This document shows, one piece after another, positions 33,956 to 45,869 of a stretch of 64,000 bases of DNA; position 1 is the first letter of the stretch, and every line of letters begins with the position of its first letter. The stretch comes from Macrothele yani. Taxonomy: Eukaryota > Arthropoda > Arachnida > Araneae > Macrothelidae. The position numbers and the translations under genes are program-made. Location of the stretch: positions 100,606,489-100,670,488 of the forward strand of contig CM077025.1 of the NCBI GenBank assembly GCA_039090855.1. The letters run 5' to 3'. Under the pieces are notes generated by a model that ran no database searches, was not told where the DNA came from, and saw only the letters and a program-made list of their open reading frames with translations.

Positions 33956-34930
33956 TCACGCCAACTTGTCGTGCAGGAAAAACAACATAATGAGAAAATA
34001 ACCTGTCCACGAGAACTTACTTATCTCGAGGACGCATAAAAAAACCCTAGTACGATATCTTTTTCCAGGCATAATCGGACTGGTAAATTCTGGTGGCGCC
34101 GATCTTTTCTGCGACTTGAATGGATCTGGAACATCTGTAGTCTGTCGGTCAAGAAATTCTGAAGTCTGTCGGCCAGGAATTCCCTGCGTCTGACAGGAAC
34201 GGTCAGGAACGGCTGAAGTCTGTCGGTCAGGAATTCCCTGCGTCTGACAGGAACGGTGAGGAACGGCTGAAGTCTGTCGGTCAGGAATTCCCTGCGTCTG
34301 ACAGGAACGGTCAGGAACGGCTGAAGTCTGTCGGTCAGGAATTCCCTGCGTCTGACAGGAACGGTGAGGAACGGCTGAAGTATGTCGGTCAGGAATTCCC
34401 TGCGCCTGACAGGATCGGGCTCCCCAGGCTTTCGATATGTTGTCCCTTTGTGCAGGGGCCCGTGTTGTCCTTCCAGCATTCTTTTGAAGGGACGTGGCTC
34501 CGGCCACATCGCTTGTTTTCTCTTTCTACTTTTTGGCATGACAGAAGAAGCAGGCATCGGCCTGTTTGCCCTGAGCGTAAGTTCCAGGGGCGAAACCCGG
34601 GCGGATGCAAGGATCTCTGCCTTCGTCGCTGTTGCGGCGAAGCAGATTGGGGAGACAAGTTGCGTTTTCGACCAGCTTTTGGTGTTGCTGGACGGTTTGT
34701 AATATGTGTCTGACGTTTAGGAATCGTCAAACTATTGTCTATATCTGGTAAATCAGAAATATGTGATGACTCTGAGTCGCTGCTGTAAGTTAGTGGTCGT
34801 GCAGGGCGATGTTTATTTCTGCCTGTTGGAATACTCTCTGACGAGGTATTCAAGGAAGTAGGAGCTCGTGTTGGTGCAGAGTTATTAGGGAATGGTGCAG
34901 CAATAGTCTCGGCAATGGTTGGAGGAAGGG
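33956..34930 (-). pseudogene. C-terminal tail region of gypsy pol, frameshifted, with 54-bp repeats
   Basis: Downstream of integrase the reading continues in a second frame from about 34930 (34853-34389: SSESIPTGRNKHRPARPLTY) and then in others (34557-34021 and 34507-33956). The last parts include an in-frame minisatellite with an 18-residue period (CQTQGIPDRQTSAVP). The composition is rich in P, S, Q and R and shows no transmembrane segment or signal peptide, so an envelope protein is unlikely. I take it as a low-complexity pol tail or accessory ORF degraded by indels. Confidence 0.55.
34165..34434. repeat. 54-bp tandem repeat inside the gypsy element, 5 copies
   Basis: Unit starts at 34165, 34219, 34273, 34327 and 34381, with TCTGTCGGTCAGGAATTCCC as its first part. 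The period is a multiple of three, so it preserves the frame. A shortened copy begins at 34141. Confidence 0.95.
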
Positions 34931-37129
34931 AATGATACTAGAATTTGAAGAACTTGATTCGAGCCTTCGTCTTATGGTAGAATCAGGTTGCGTTCTTGGA
35001 AGCCAGTCTTGTGGAGGAGGTGAAGAAAAAATCACTGGAGATTCTTCAAAAAAGTTTGTCGGTTCGTCCAAAATTTCTGGAGGTTGATCGTGTGATATAG
35101 ACTCTTGAGTCTGTGGAACAGAAGGTTGAGTAGGGTTGATTATAAAATCTATATTTCGTTCATGATACTTGCGACACTGAGCAACGTGTACGTATTGAAA
35201 TTGATTGTCAGGTTTTTCAAGGATAATGTTATTTTCATACACATTTGCCACCCGATATGGACCTTCGTAGCTGGGTGCAAATTTGTTTACTAAAGTATGA
35301 GAAACAGAAGACTGGAAGTGTGTCTCCAAGAGAGTTAGATCTAAAACGACAAGATCTGGTTCCCTACGTCTAGTATTATAGTATCTTGCTTGAGCCGCTT
35401 GTGCTCCTATCATTGCAACACGAGCTTTCCCTGCCATGATTCGTACTGATTGCGGAGTTGGTCGCTGGTTTAGTTCGTCGATAATCCCCGTTAAATTTTC
35501 AAAAGGGGTCTTAATTTTTCGACCCAAAAAAAGTTCTGCGGGAGTAAACTTAGTAGATTCGTGAACAGACGAGCGGAGGGCGAACGAAAAAAGCTCAAGA
35601 TGTTCGTCCCACCGCTCGTGATGATCCATGACAAATGTAGCGATCATTTTAACTAGCGTGCGGTTTACTCGTTCCGCGGGATTACTCTGGGGATGATATG
35701 GGGAAATGAATTTATGCTTTATGTGTAGTCTCGCACACATTCTTTCAAAAATGTCAGAAATAAATTGGGGACCATTATCCGAAACTACTTGATTAGGTGC
35801 ACAATATCTAGAGAATACTTCATTAATTAATACATTACAAATAACTTCCGCCGTAGAGGCTTTAATGGGAAAGACCTCGACCCATTTAGAGAAATTATCG
35901 GTTAATACTAAAACGTGACGAGCTTTGTTTTTAACAGATAATGGATAAGGTCCCAATAAATCTATTGAAATAATGTCAAAAACATGAGAACTTGAACTGG
36001 ATTTCAAGTGACCGGCCGGTCTTACATTACGGTAATTATAAATCTGACACAAGTGACATGATTGAACGTATGCGAGCACACTTTGGTACATGCCAGGCCA
36101 ATAGGCAACATCCCGCAATTTACAACGGGTCTTGCGAATACCTAAATGGCCTGCAATAGGTTTGTCATGAAATTCGTTTAAAAGGGCCATTCTAAGAGTT
36201 CGCGGAATACATGGGCGAAACTCTGCCCTAGTAGTCCTAGATTTCGTATAGTAAAGAAGACTCTCTATGACTTCAAAATGCTGTGACCTCCCAGCCAGAG
36301 AATGGTCACTTTGTTGTGGTGAACCCGCAAGCAAAAAATTATAGGTTTCCCCAAATTCTGGATCATTTACTAATTCTGCCATTATCTGCTCTCTGGATGT
36401 TATATCAGCTATTAAAAGTAAAGGCTGACATCCAGGAGTAGTTTCTGTGGGAACCCCACTAATCGGGACGCGAGATAATGCATCCGGTAATTGATTCTTA
36501 TGACCTGGCTGGTACGAAATTTTGATATTGTTCTCTTGTAACTTAAGAGCCCACTTCATAAGTCTGTTAGAGAGGTGCTTAGCAGAATTCAAATACTGAA
36601 GGGCAGAATGATCCGTAATTATATTAACTGTCAATTCGTTGAGATAACATTGAAATTTGTCAAGAGCATACACTACAGCAAGACATTCGCGTTCCGTAGC
36701 TGAATAATTGCGTTTAGCTTTGGCTAAAGTACGGGACGCAAAAGCTATTGGATGCCCAGCTTGTGACAAAACGCAACCAAGACCAACTCCGGATGCGTCA
36801 GTGTAAATATAAAATTCCTTAGTATGATCTGGGAAAGCTAATACAGGAGGCTGAGTCAACGCAGATTTTAGTGCTTCAAACGCTGCGTTAGCCTCAGGTG
36901 TCCAAACAAACTTCTTGTATTTACGTTTCAAAGCATACAATGGCTCACAGATTGTAGCATAAGCGGGGACGAACTGCTGATACCATCCGGTCATTCCCAG
37001 AAAGCGTGATAGTTCTTTGGCTGTTTTTGGCCGTGGAAAGTCAACAATAGGCCTGATTTTTTCATCATCCGTAAATAAGCCGTGGGGAGTGATTTTCAAC
37101 CCCAGATATACAATCTCGTCCCTCGCTAT
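34850..37129 (-). pseudogene. Gypsy pol, second part: RT end, RNase H, integrase
   Basis: This 749-codon frame opens directly after an in-frame TAG at 37130-37132 and continues the same frame as the upstream ORF. It holds the end of RT (KTAKELSRFLGMTGWYQQF), then RNase H with FYIYTDASGVGLGCVLSQ, the ATERECLAVVYAL helix and NIITDHSALQYL. The integrase zinc-binding H-H-C-C region is HLGIRKTRCKL...CHLCQ. The integrase core has aspartates in SIDLLGPY and VSDNGPQF and the glutamate in NPAERVNRTLV. A GPY/F-like YEGPYRVANVYENN follows near residue 610. All three catalytic integrase residues are visible. The C-terminus is out of frame from about 34930. Confidence 0.95.
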
Positions 37130-38239
37130 CTAGCATTTACTAGGTTTTAACGTCAAGCCAGCATTGTATATGAGTTGGAACACCTGTTTGAGCAGAGAAA
37201 GGTGCTCGTCAAAAGTCTCGGATGTAATAATAATGTCATCCAAATATACATGCACATGGGGACCTAGAACAGGTCTGAGAACCGTATCCATAAGCTTTTG
37301 GAAAGTAGCAGGTGCAGAGGCTAGTCCAAAGGGCATACGCAGGTATTCATAAGCCCCAAAAGGAGTAACAAAGCCTGTTTTATCTACGGAGTCTAGATGT
37401 ACCGCAACGTGCCAATATCCACTCGCCAAATCCAAGGTTGACATCCATTTAGTTGACGATAGGTCATGCAAAATATGCGACATGACAGGTAGTGGATAAT
37501 TTATCGCTTTCGTGACTTGGTTTAGCTTGCGGAAATCTTTCACGAAACGAAATTCGTTGGGTTGTTTCTTTGGAACAAGAAAAGCAGGTGCGGCCCAGGC
37601 GCTTGTTGATTCCCTTATTATGCCCTGTTTAATCATCTCTGAAATTTGACGTTGCATTTCCTGTTTTTTATGGGGAGCACAAGGGTAAGGTTTCGTCGCT
37701 ATCGGTTTCGAATCATCAGTGTCAATGACGTGATAAACCACCTGTGTGAAACCAGGTTGGTCGGAAAATAAACCAGGTCTTTCATTCAAAAGTTGAGAAA
37801 GCTGGTTTCGTTGCCTCTCATTCAGTTGTTTACTCAGTAACAAATTCGTTATGTCTATAGGATCTTTAGGAATAACTTCGACAGGTTCCGGAAAGGAAAT
37901 AACATGTTGTTCGAAATTCATGGTAACTTTAAAAGTATTGATAAAATCTATGCCCATTAGACATTTAACGGGTAGGTCGTCTTTGAGCAGGAAAGAATGC
38001 GTAAAACGAGCCTTTCCCAGCCCTAGAGATAATGTGACAGTTCCTGTGATACTGAATATTTCGTTATTTGCACCTCGCAAATACTGCGTCGCAGGCTGGA
38101 CGTGTATTGCAGGAAAACTTTCAGTGCAAAACTTCGTATTTAGGGCTGATATTTCAGAACCACTGCCGAACTTTGTCTCGACAATAATATCTTCAATTGT
38201 CAATAACACATCAGGCAACTGAGGAGTTTGGACAGTCAA
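37130..38239 (-). pseudogene. Gypsy pol, first part: protease and most of RT
   Basis: Three hundred and sixty-nine codons. The retroviral-type protease active site normally reads Asp-Ser/Thr-Gly; here the stretch is FGSGSEISAL, with glycine at the catalytic position (codon GGC near 38152). RT motifs follow: FLVPKKQPNEFRFVKDFRKL, MSTLDLASGYWHV, MPFGLASAPATFQ and the catalytic VYLDDIIITS. The frame stops at TAG (37130-37132) shortly after LKPSKC, inside the RT thumb. The substitution and the stop each inactivate the polyprotein. Confidence 0.95.
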
Positions 38240-38304
38240 TAATACTATTTTAGGGTCAGAATTCTTGGTATCAGGAAGCAGTGCTGACCCTTGGTCTACT
38301 TCCT

Positions 38305-39472
38305 TTAGAAGTTTAAAGGATTCCTGGTTGTATTTTCATGCGGTCTGAAACCTCGGCCCTGCCTGGTATCGGTAAAGTTTTCACGCTTAGAAAAACTTCG
38401 TGAAAACTGCTGCGGGAACTTCGCATTTCTGTTGAAATTTCCATTTCTATTATTTCTTCCCTCAGCGCGGGCAGAAAAATCATTATTGCCCTTAGCATAA
38501 AAAGGTTCCGAATTCTGCGGATTGGAACGGGGTCGAGCATACTGTGCATTTGTACTGTACCCAGAAAATTGTTTAGAAACTAGCGGTTGGTGTACCACTC
38601 TTCTATGCGGTGGTATGTATGATGCTTGGACTTGCACCTGTGTACGCTCGTGTTGAAAGTCATTAGGCCTATTATGCTGCTGAGGATTTTCGTGATAAGC
38701 CTCCCGGGGTTCCCGAGCATGTTTAGTTGGTCCATGTTTGCCGTGTCGCTCCTCATACGTTCGTATGAGGCGAAGGCATTCATGAATTGTAGCAGGGTGT
38801 CGGACCTCAATAAAATCCTGTAGAAATGGATCGAGCTGTTGCAATATGGATCGAGCTGTCCAACATGTCGACATGACTGGCATGTGGATCCCATAATTTA
38901 TACAAGCGTGTTGTTTCTAAAGCAAACGTAACAGGGCTATCGTTGGGTCCTTGCTTACGAGAAAAAAGTTGTTGTGCAAGGCCAGCTCGACTGAGGCCGA
39001 AAGGAAAGACTTCTAAAAATTCTGCACGGAAATTCTCATAACGAGAATCCGGGTTCGATACTCTCCACTGCCGATACCAGGTCTTAGCGGCATCTTTCAA
39101 GCAAGTGCCTGCTATTTGCACTTTGCAATCTTGAGGAATATTGTATAAGTCGAAATGATCCTCCAAATCCTCGAGAAACTTCCAGGACTCCTCCAAACCA
39201 TTGAAAGTAATTGCTCCCTCATGCCGCACGAAATGTGCAAGCATTTTGCCTCTGTGAGAGGATTGAAATACCTCAGGTACGACCCGCGACTCAGAGTGAT
39301 ATGAAGCTGGTGAATGACGAAATTGTGAGGAATGCCTGGGTACGTGCAAATCATTGACATCAAAGTTAGACCCACAGGCTTCCTGCAAATTGTCGAAAAT
39401 AACCCCACCTCCACCGAAACTTGATTCAGGTTGAAATAGTGAAGTTTTCTCAGGTAATGAAGACATAGTCAA
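38305..39472 (-). pseudogene. Gypsy gag, frameshifted by a 20-bp duplication
   Basis: The first part (39472-38807, 221 codons) contains the capsid-like region: ITFNGLEESWKFLEDLEDHF, VQIAGTCLKDAAKTWYRQW and FLEVFPFGLSRAGLAQQLF. The second part (38883-38305, 192 codons) continues in another frame with LQDFIEVRHPATIHECLRLI and a basic, asparagine/arginine-rich tail. No CCHC zinc knuckle is present; the basic tail may replace it for RNA binding. The frame change coincides with a tandem duplication of 20 bp at 38826-38865 (ATGGATCGAGCTGT occurs twice), which is not a multiple of three. Confidence 0.9.
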
Positions 39473-39500
39473 TAAGTGTCAATACCTCGTGTTCAAGAAA

Positions 39501-39513
39501 TGTTCGGGCGCCA
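39501..39513 (-). other. Primer-binding site, tRNA-Lys-type
   Basis: The minus strand reads TGGCGCCCGAACA two bases after the 5' LTR. This matches the 3' end complement of tRNA-Lys used by many retroelements over its first 13 bases, after which the match is lost. Confidence 0.85.
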
Positions 39514-39515
39514 AT

Positions 39516-40228
39516 TATAATGAATAAAATTCTCCGGCTGGACGTGTAGTGCAGGAAAGCTTATGTTAAGTCATGTTAGGGTTATTGAAAGGTTACTTGA
39601 CGTAGCTAAAGTGTGCTTAATCTTCAAAGTGCTAGAGTTTGTTTAGGTAAGACACGCACGTGCAATAAATTCCAAGAATATGGAATTTATTTTTACTCAG
39701 CGTTCCTCATTATCTTGAATATCAGTAATATAACTTCGGTTTTAGTACATTAGTACCTTGAAGGCTCCTTATTAGAGCGGTAAACACAATATTCCCTGAA
39801 CTTAACGTAAACACTCAATGAAATAGACTTAATGGCCAGACAGAGGTCTGACAATAAAATGAACTGAGAAAACGTACTCACTTTTAACCTTTTATTGGGG
39901 AGCTCCTGGTATTACTCAAATACACACTCCAAAATAACACAACTACTGATAGCCCGAACTTTCGTACTATCGTAATATCGTGGAAAAGTAAGTAAATCGC
40001 ATATCAATAATCAGGAAGAACCTATCACATATAAAACGAAGCTCTTTGGTATAGTTGAGCGCGCCTATATATACTGCATACCACCACGTCATGACTTACA
40101 CTCGTTGCCACATATAATTCAGCGGGAGAAACAATATCTCGTTAAGTGAGAAGATAATTTGCATAGGAAAATAAAATAACAAGAGATAGTAAAATCAAAA
40201 AGAAACTGAATCTAGAGTATACGTTACA
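39516..40228 (-). repeat. 5' LTR of the gypsy element
   Basis: Seven hundred and thirteen bp, TGTAACGTATACTC to TTCATTATA on the minus strand. It should carry the promoter, but no confident TATA assignment was possible. Confidence 0.95.
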
Positions 40229-40232
40229 GTGT

Positions 40233-41286
40233 GGAAATGATATCGATGTTCAGAATTTTGAGTGCAAAACGAATTTTTAAATTTGCCTGCGCCCAATTTT
40301 TTAAGGATAATCACTCCCATGAGCATCTGAAACTTAGGAGGAGAAGCCCATTCTTAAATAAAGACCACCAGTTCTTGAGAACGTTTAAAAGAGGGCCGTC
40401 TTATCACATTTTGGGGCTCTTTTCACACTGAACATTCAGGGTTTTTTTTTCTTTTCTTTTTTTTCAGATTTTTTAATAATGTTTTTTTGCTTCCAATTAC
40501 ACTTTTTCAGGGAGATACAATGTGCTATTAAAAATAAGATACGTTGGTAAACCTCTCAAGAAAAATAAAAGAGTTGGGGGTGAAAATAAATTTAAATTTG
40601 AACGAGGAATTACAATTGACACAAATTTAGTGCACAGAAAAATAGAACAACATCGAAATCCAATAAGCGCAAATTGTTTACTAAGTGTAGGAGTTACTTT
40701 AGTATTAATAAACAGTCTGTAAATTAAACGTGAACATACCGGAATTCAGTCGCGTAGTGTAGCCCAAAATTTATCCGGGGCTAAATATTTTTAAAATTGC
40801 CCTCAACCTTCTACGTTCTACCGCACTGTGAAATATAATTTCAGTGGATTGTGAAGTTTCCAAACGCTACCTGCTGAAGAATCGCTTTGTTAAGGGTGTG
40901 GGGATGATGGACTATCAAAATTTTTATTTGTGCCTCCTTCAAGATTACAAAAGGAGGGTAAGGCCCTTTGGCTACAAATCCAAAGGTCTACGCTTAACTG
41001 CAGTTAGTTTAATTTATTTATAACAGCGTACTTGGTCCGGCGGCAAATTTTTCACTGAAGCAGAGAGAATTTTGCTTTGTCATTTGCAAACGCCCAACAT
41101 ACGATATATAAAGGGGGGGGAGGTCTAAATGGGTTAGCCTTGGGACGCACCCAGGGGCGTATTGATAGCCCTCGCCATCCCCGCAGTGCGGGGAGAGGCC
41201 TTATAAAAGGGCCTCTAGTCTGAGAAAAAAGTTTTTATAAAATTTTTTGCGGAAACTTCGCATGACCCAAGAATTAAGGCAGCTTT
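40233..41286. other. Non-coding stretch right of the LTR element
   Basis: Two short plus-strand frames (40231-40431 and 40522-40722) have no recognised domain. No repeats shared with the rest of the window were seen. Confidence 0.4.
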
Positions 41287-41565
41287 GAATGAAGTATTAA
41301 GAAGAAAAGCAGTTTTTTAACAGTAAATACGTAAAATCTTTAGAAATCATTTCGTTGCTTTTGTTTATAAAAACTGGATGACGTGAAAGCAACATTAAAA
41401 AAAAACTTGAGGCCCCTTGTAGTAGCCCTTGCTGTTACAAGGGGCCTAAGTTCTTTTGTATGCTGCTTTCACGTCATCCAATTTTTCTAAACAAAAGCAA
41501 CGAAATGATTTCTAAAGATTTTACGTGTTTACTGAGAAAAATTATTTTCTTCTTAAAACTCATTA
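41287..41565. mobile_element. Foldback element with ~110-bp arms and a nested stem
   Basis: The left arm pairs with the right arm over blocks such as AAATCATTTCGTTGCTTTTG and GGATGACGTGAAAGC. In the loop AGGCCCCTTGTA pairs with TACAAGGGGCCT. It is non-coding and MITE-like. No target duplication was fixed. Confidence 0.88.
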
Positions 41566-44500
41566 AGAAGTTCACAGCCCTTGCTATAGTTTCTACGCAG
41601 GTACGAGTATATTAACAAGAGAATGTGAAAAAAATATCAGTTCAATGAACGGAATTTTTTATACCAATGAGGATATGGTGTTATGTATACAGTTGTTTGC
41701 ACATAACTATGCATCCCCCGAATAGACTGAGAGGTGTTCTTCGCGGGAACGAAAAATCAGAGATCTGTGTCATTTATTTTTATAACAGAGACAAAATATT
41801 TTTTCTATTCTGTGCAAAACGTTGTGGCATTATGTTATGTGCGTTTTTTAAATTCCAGATTGAATAATTTAAGTAATTTTACGTGTTTTGTCCTACAATT
41901 CTTAATCGTTACTTAGTTATTTTGTTACTTATGTTGTGACATTTCGTGTAAATCGTAAAAGTCATTAGACACTGCCACACGGCAGTTGCATGTTTTGTGT
42001 GTGCAATCGTGAGGCATTTCAAAAAGAAGGTCTTAGTTCAGTGTTCCACGCAATAAAGTGAAATAATTTTTATTTTACGAAAAATACTCATAGGTTCCAA
42101 GGAATTTGATTTATTAAAACACCCGTAAAGCGTAGTTAATAATATGGAAGTTAACATTTTGAGTAACTGATGGATTTTTGCAAAAGAGCCTCGAAAACAT
42201 TTTTTGCGGGGGCCTCGAGTTTTTCCGGTACGCCACTGGGCCCACCATGACCAAGGGCCCAGGAAGCATGCCTGGACAAATAATAGATAGATAGATAAAT
42301 AGATAGAGAGAGATTTATAAAATAGTTATACTTTTGTCTCTTAAGATTTCAACTTTGTCAGAAACAGAGACTAAGCGACGGAGTTTGCACCCAGAAAGTT
42401 ACAGCACTACGTTCCTGGGTATTCAGTCGTACTTAATGCTTAAAGGAAGAGCTTAAATAAAGTCCATACTTTAGTTTTCTGCAAATTGTTTTATGACATA
42501 GAAGTTCTACCGAATTAAAAAAAAAAAACAGTGGGAAAATTGTGTCTGATTTAACTTTCTCAGGAGTTACGCTTTCTCGCTATTTCTGTTCTGTACGAGT
42601 ATTAATGGTTACAACGAAAAGCTCTGTTAACGCAGTTTTAAACACACGCAGAAAATAACTGAAATTCAATCTATTAGTACGTTGACGTACTGTTGCATTG
42701 CAATTTGCATCTGTAAAAGAAAAACCGGCGAAAAATTAACAAAACAGCCTCCAAAATTGCGTTTTTATACCTTAACTTTTTTCTGATCAAATAACATTGC
42801 TTTCATCCAAAAAATAATAAATTTGAAGAGGCAAACTGTTCCTAAATTAATACTAAGAACATATAGTATTTGAAAACGAAAGTTAAAAAAAAAAAAGAAA
42901 GAAAAGCTAATAATGTTTGACAACTTAGCGTCCTCCCTCCCCAAATCTATTTTGAAACTGAAGAAATTAGGAATTAGAGATAATATTTTCTCACTATTTA
43001 TCTGCATAATGTTGCAGGGCATATAGATATAAATAAAAAAAGTTTTGAGGCTGCCAACTAGACTAAATTAATACTGAGAATGTATAACTCTCAGCACAAT
43101 GTATACACAGAAATAAATAAACAAAAATTAAACTTATCTTGTATTGATTTCTCCCCCCCCCATGGTTATGAACATGTGTTAGAAAATGTGTGTTTGATAA
43201 TTTCTTCCCACATGAAATGACGATTGAAAATATACAAAAATGAAGATTGGAATATATTTCTATTTGTGTGGGGTGTAGCGTAGTTATGGGGCTGGGATTT
43301 AGTTCCCTTGCGATGATGATTATCAATCGTCTTTGCCAAAATTTTGAGATATTCACGTTGTTAGTGAGCCACACAAAGACCAGATTAATTAAGCAGCTGC
43401 TGCAAACATAGCATATTATCTTCTTTTCCCTGACTTGTTATTTAATCAGTCATTTTTCAACTTTGAGTAGTTATTTAAAAATACAGAAGCGTACTTGAGT
43501 TCCAGTTCAAATTTAGTGTGATTACATTTTGAACATTTTCCGTTTGCCACCTTCAACCCTTCAACCTTCTTTGCCACTAATTTTTTAACAGAAATTTAAC
43601 ATTGTGTACATGGAGTAACTGCACACAATCATCTGTCAAAAGGAATTTAAATTACTTGAAGCAAATAATGAATATTTTCACAATATCTTCAGCTATCCAT
43701 GGACATGCCCGTCGCTTAGCGTGACGTCACAAGCAAGTTCTTAATCCGGTGGCCGGGCCCGTAAAGATAGAGAGGAGGAGTCCCGGGAACCAAGTATGTG
43801 TAGAACTTAAAAAAATGTTCACAATCCACTGTTGTTTGTAAATATTGCTACATGGTATCTAAATATTTTGCTGTGTGATCATAAATGTGAAAACATTTCT
43901 TCATGCTTGTATTTATCTTTCATTAACTCACAGTAAAGCGGAAACATTATTATACACTTATTTCATTTGTTTTTGTTGCATACATTTTTTTTCACAGAAG
44001 GGGGCTACTGACATTTTAAGAGAAGAGGTGAGGGCCCGCTCATGTGCTTTTCCCGGGGCCCGTAAATTGATGGTTGGGCACTGAAGAACACACCAGTAAT
44101 AGTGTGACCAGGACGGGCGGTTCCCGAGCTGCGTTTCCTTTTGCCCGTCCCAGCGACTCACACACTACATACAGTCCAGTGCCGCTGGCGCCAACTACGG
44201 GGGTGCTCAGAGGCTAGAGCACCCCTTAAAATCATTTGAGGGATTCATACTTAAATATTTAGTTCTACTTTACATAAAATTAAATAAGATAATTGGAATA
44301 TAGCGCAAATATTTGGTTTCTATAAAAAAAATCAATATGTTGAAAAAATCGTGTTTTAACTACCGATACCGAATAAGCACTTAAGAAATAAGACAGCCAA
44401 GCAAGCGAGAAATCGGGGATGCGAGCTGTGGTTTGTACCCTACCTTCCTAATTGTTTAAAGCTACCGATTTTTTTTTCGCAATCACGTTCCTTGCACGTC

Positions 44501-45400
44501 AGTAAGCTGCCAGCAGCTCACCATGCACGCAGTGAGCTTCGGTAGGGTCATAAAGCCATAAATGTCAGAGCGGGAGTAATGAATGACCGTCCGAGAGCAG
44601 AAGACTCATTGCTGGACTGCGAATGATCTTTTCTCGTTCAAATGATAATTTTGAAGTTTTTTTTTGCTGTTATTGTTGCAGTTATTGTTTGTTTGACATA
44701 ATTCTGTTGAGGAGTTTTTTCTCCCTAGCTTTATAAAGCATATAAGCAGTCACCAATAGTAGCACCAATCAATCCACGCAGGAGTGATATGCCAAATCGA
44801 TAACAACCGGTTCACATGGACTGCAAGATGGGGTGGAGATTTCCAAGTTACACTTCTTGATCAAAGCAAAAATTTTCACTGTGATATATGCTGCGTTATA
44901 CGCTAAATGCTAACAATAACAAGTAAGGAAAATAATACAGTGCAATGATTATGAAGCGCGTTCCATTCCAACACTGAACACGTCAGTTTGTTTGCTACTG
45001 CTAGAGCGAGCTCCTCAAAGGTATCGATCGCTATTAGCCTACTGTCTGTTTTAACTAATGAGTGTATACTGCCAATTTCAGCCTTTTTCAACAGGTTTGG
45101 TTTTCTGGTAGTAGTTCCCAACAAAATGCTCAAATTTTGTACAAAAGAAAAAAATTATAGGAGCTCTTGTCCGCACATTACAGAAAATTAAAGCGGAAGA
45201 ATTGAAACGGGGTTCAAGAATTTAGTTGCTTTAAAAAAATGCAATATCTTTATCATGAAATCACGGAGCGGTTTGTTTGCGTTTACATTGAAGACAAGGT
45301 CCATTTAAACATGTAGAATTTCAACACTGGAAGCTGTACCTGCCTTTTGAGTTTCAGCACCTCTCGAAATTTTCAGAAGTCGGCGTCTATGTCCAGCGCC
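41566..45400. other. Long stretch without recognised genes
   Basis: Contains a (GATA)n-like microsatellite at 42283-42310, poly-A runs near 42520 and 42885, and a GC-richer island at 43700-44200. Minus-strand frames of 85-103 codons (42765-43022 and 43063-43374) have no motif. Nothing can be assigned. Confidence 0.4.
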
Positions 45401-45411
45401 CGACCTCTTTT

Positions 45412-45725
45412 ATAGAGATTAGATATTTATGTAGAGGTTTTTAGTAAGGTAGTAGTGTCTGACCCCAGGTCTTAAACAACCCTTGGAAGAAGGAAACTAG
45501 GGCTAAAGTGTCGGACAGGAGAGTCACACGGAAGCGAGGTAGAAAGGGAGGGAAAGAGGCCTTTATTTATAACCGCGGGGCCAGTACTCGGCGTCCGACG
45601 ACTTCACGTGCCCATCCGATGCACGGCAAATATTTAGTGGTTCGAACGTTCGTTCCTGCCTGTGATCGATCCTGAGTCTTTTCCGTGGCAGTCACGAACG
45701 TTGACCTCAGTGCCATTGGCAGCCC
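45412..45725 (-). repeat. SINE-B copy with 9-bp target duplication
   Basis: ACCTCTTTT at 45403-45411 and 45726-45734 flanks a unit matching the 30.4- and 31.6-kb copies, with moderate divergence and a changed B box. Confidence 0.88.
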
Positions 45726-45869
45726 ACCTCTTTTGTATCATTTACCCGACCTCGTTATATCCTTCGCCCGACCTCAACCATCAGTTACCAACTTATCTGT
45801 CTGGCTACGGGCCTGAGGGGGACATTTCTCGGATGGTCCACCGGGTAATAAACCCGTGTCCCGGTGGGT

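Larger units (their letters stand above)
32722..40228 (-). mobile_element. Complete Ty3/gypsy LTR retrotransposon
   Basis: The 7507-bp element has paired LTRs (32722-33427 and 39516-40228) and a 4-bp target duplication GTGT (32718-32721 and 40229-40232). It also has a primer-binding site and a polypurine tract. Minus-strand order is gag, protease, reverse transcriptase, RNase H, integrase, then a proline/serine/glutamine-rich tail. Integrase after RNase H places it in Ty3/gypsy. No envelope gene is seen. The LTRs differ at about 15 positions plus two small indels by eye, so insertion is not very recent. Several disabling changes exist in gag, protease and RT, so it cannot move by itself. Confidence 0.97.

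Noticed and set aside
33956..34507. Envelope-like gene of the gypsy element
   Set aside because: No signal peptide, cleavage site or credible transmembrane segment; the sequence is mostly an 18-residue repeat and frames are broken.
34850..37099. Host gene of 749 residues
   Set aside because: RNase H and integrase motifs and position between paired LTRs show it is gypsy pol.
43680..44200. CpG island promoter
   Set aside because: GC is raised but no exon, TATA or initiator pattern could be tied to it.
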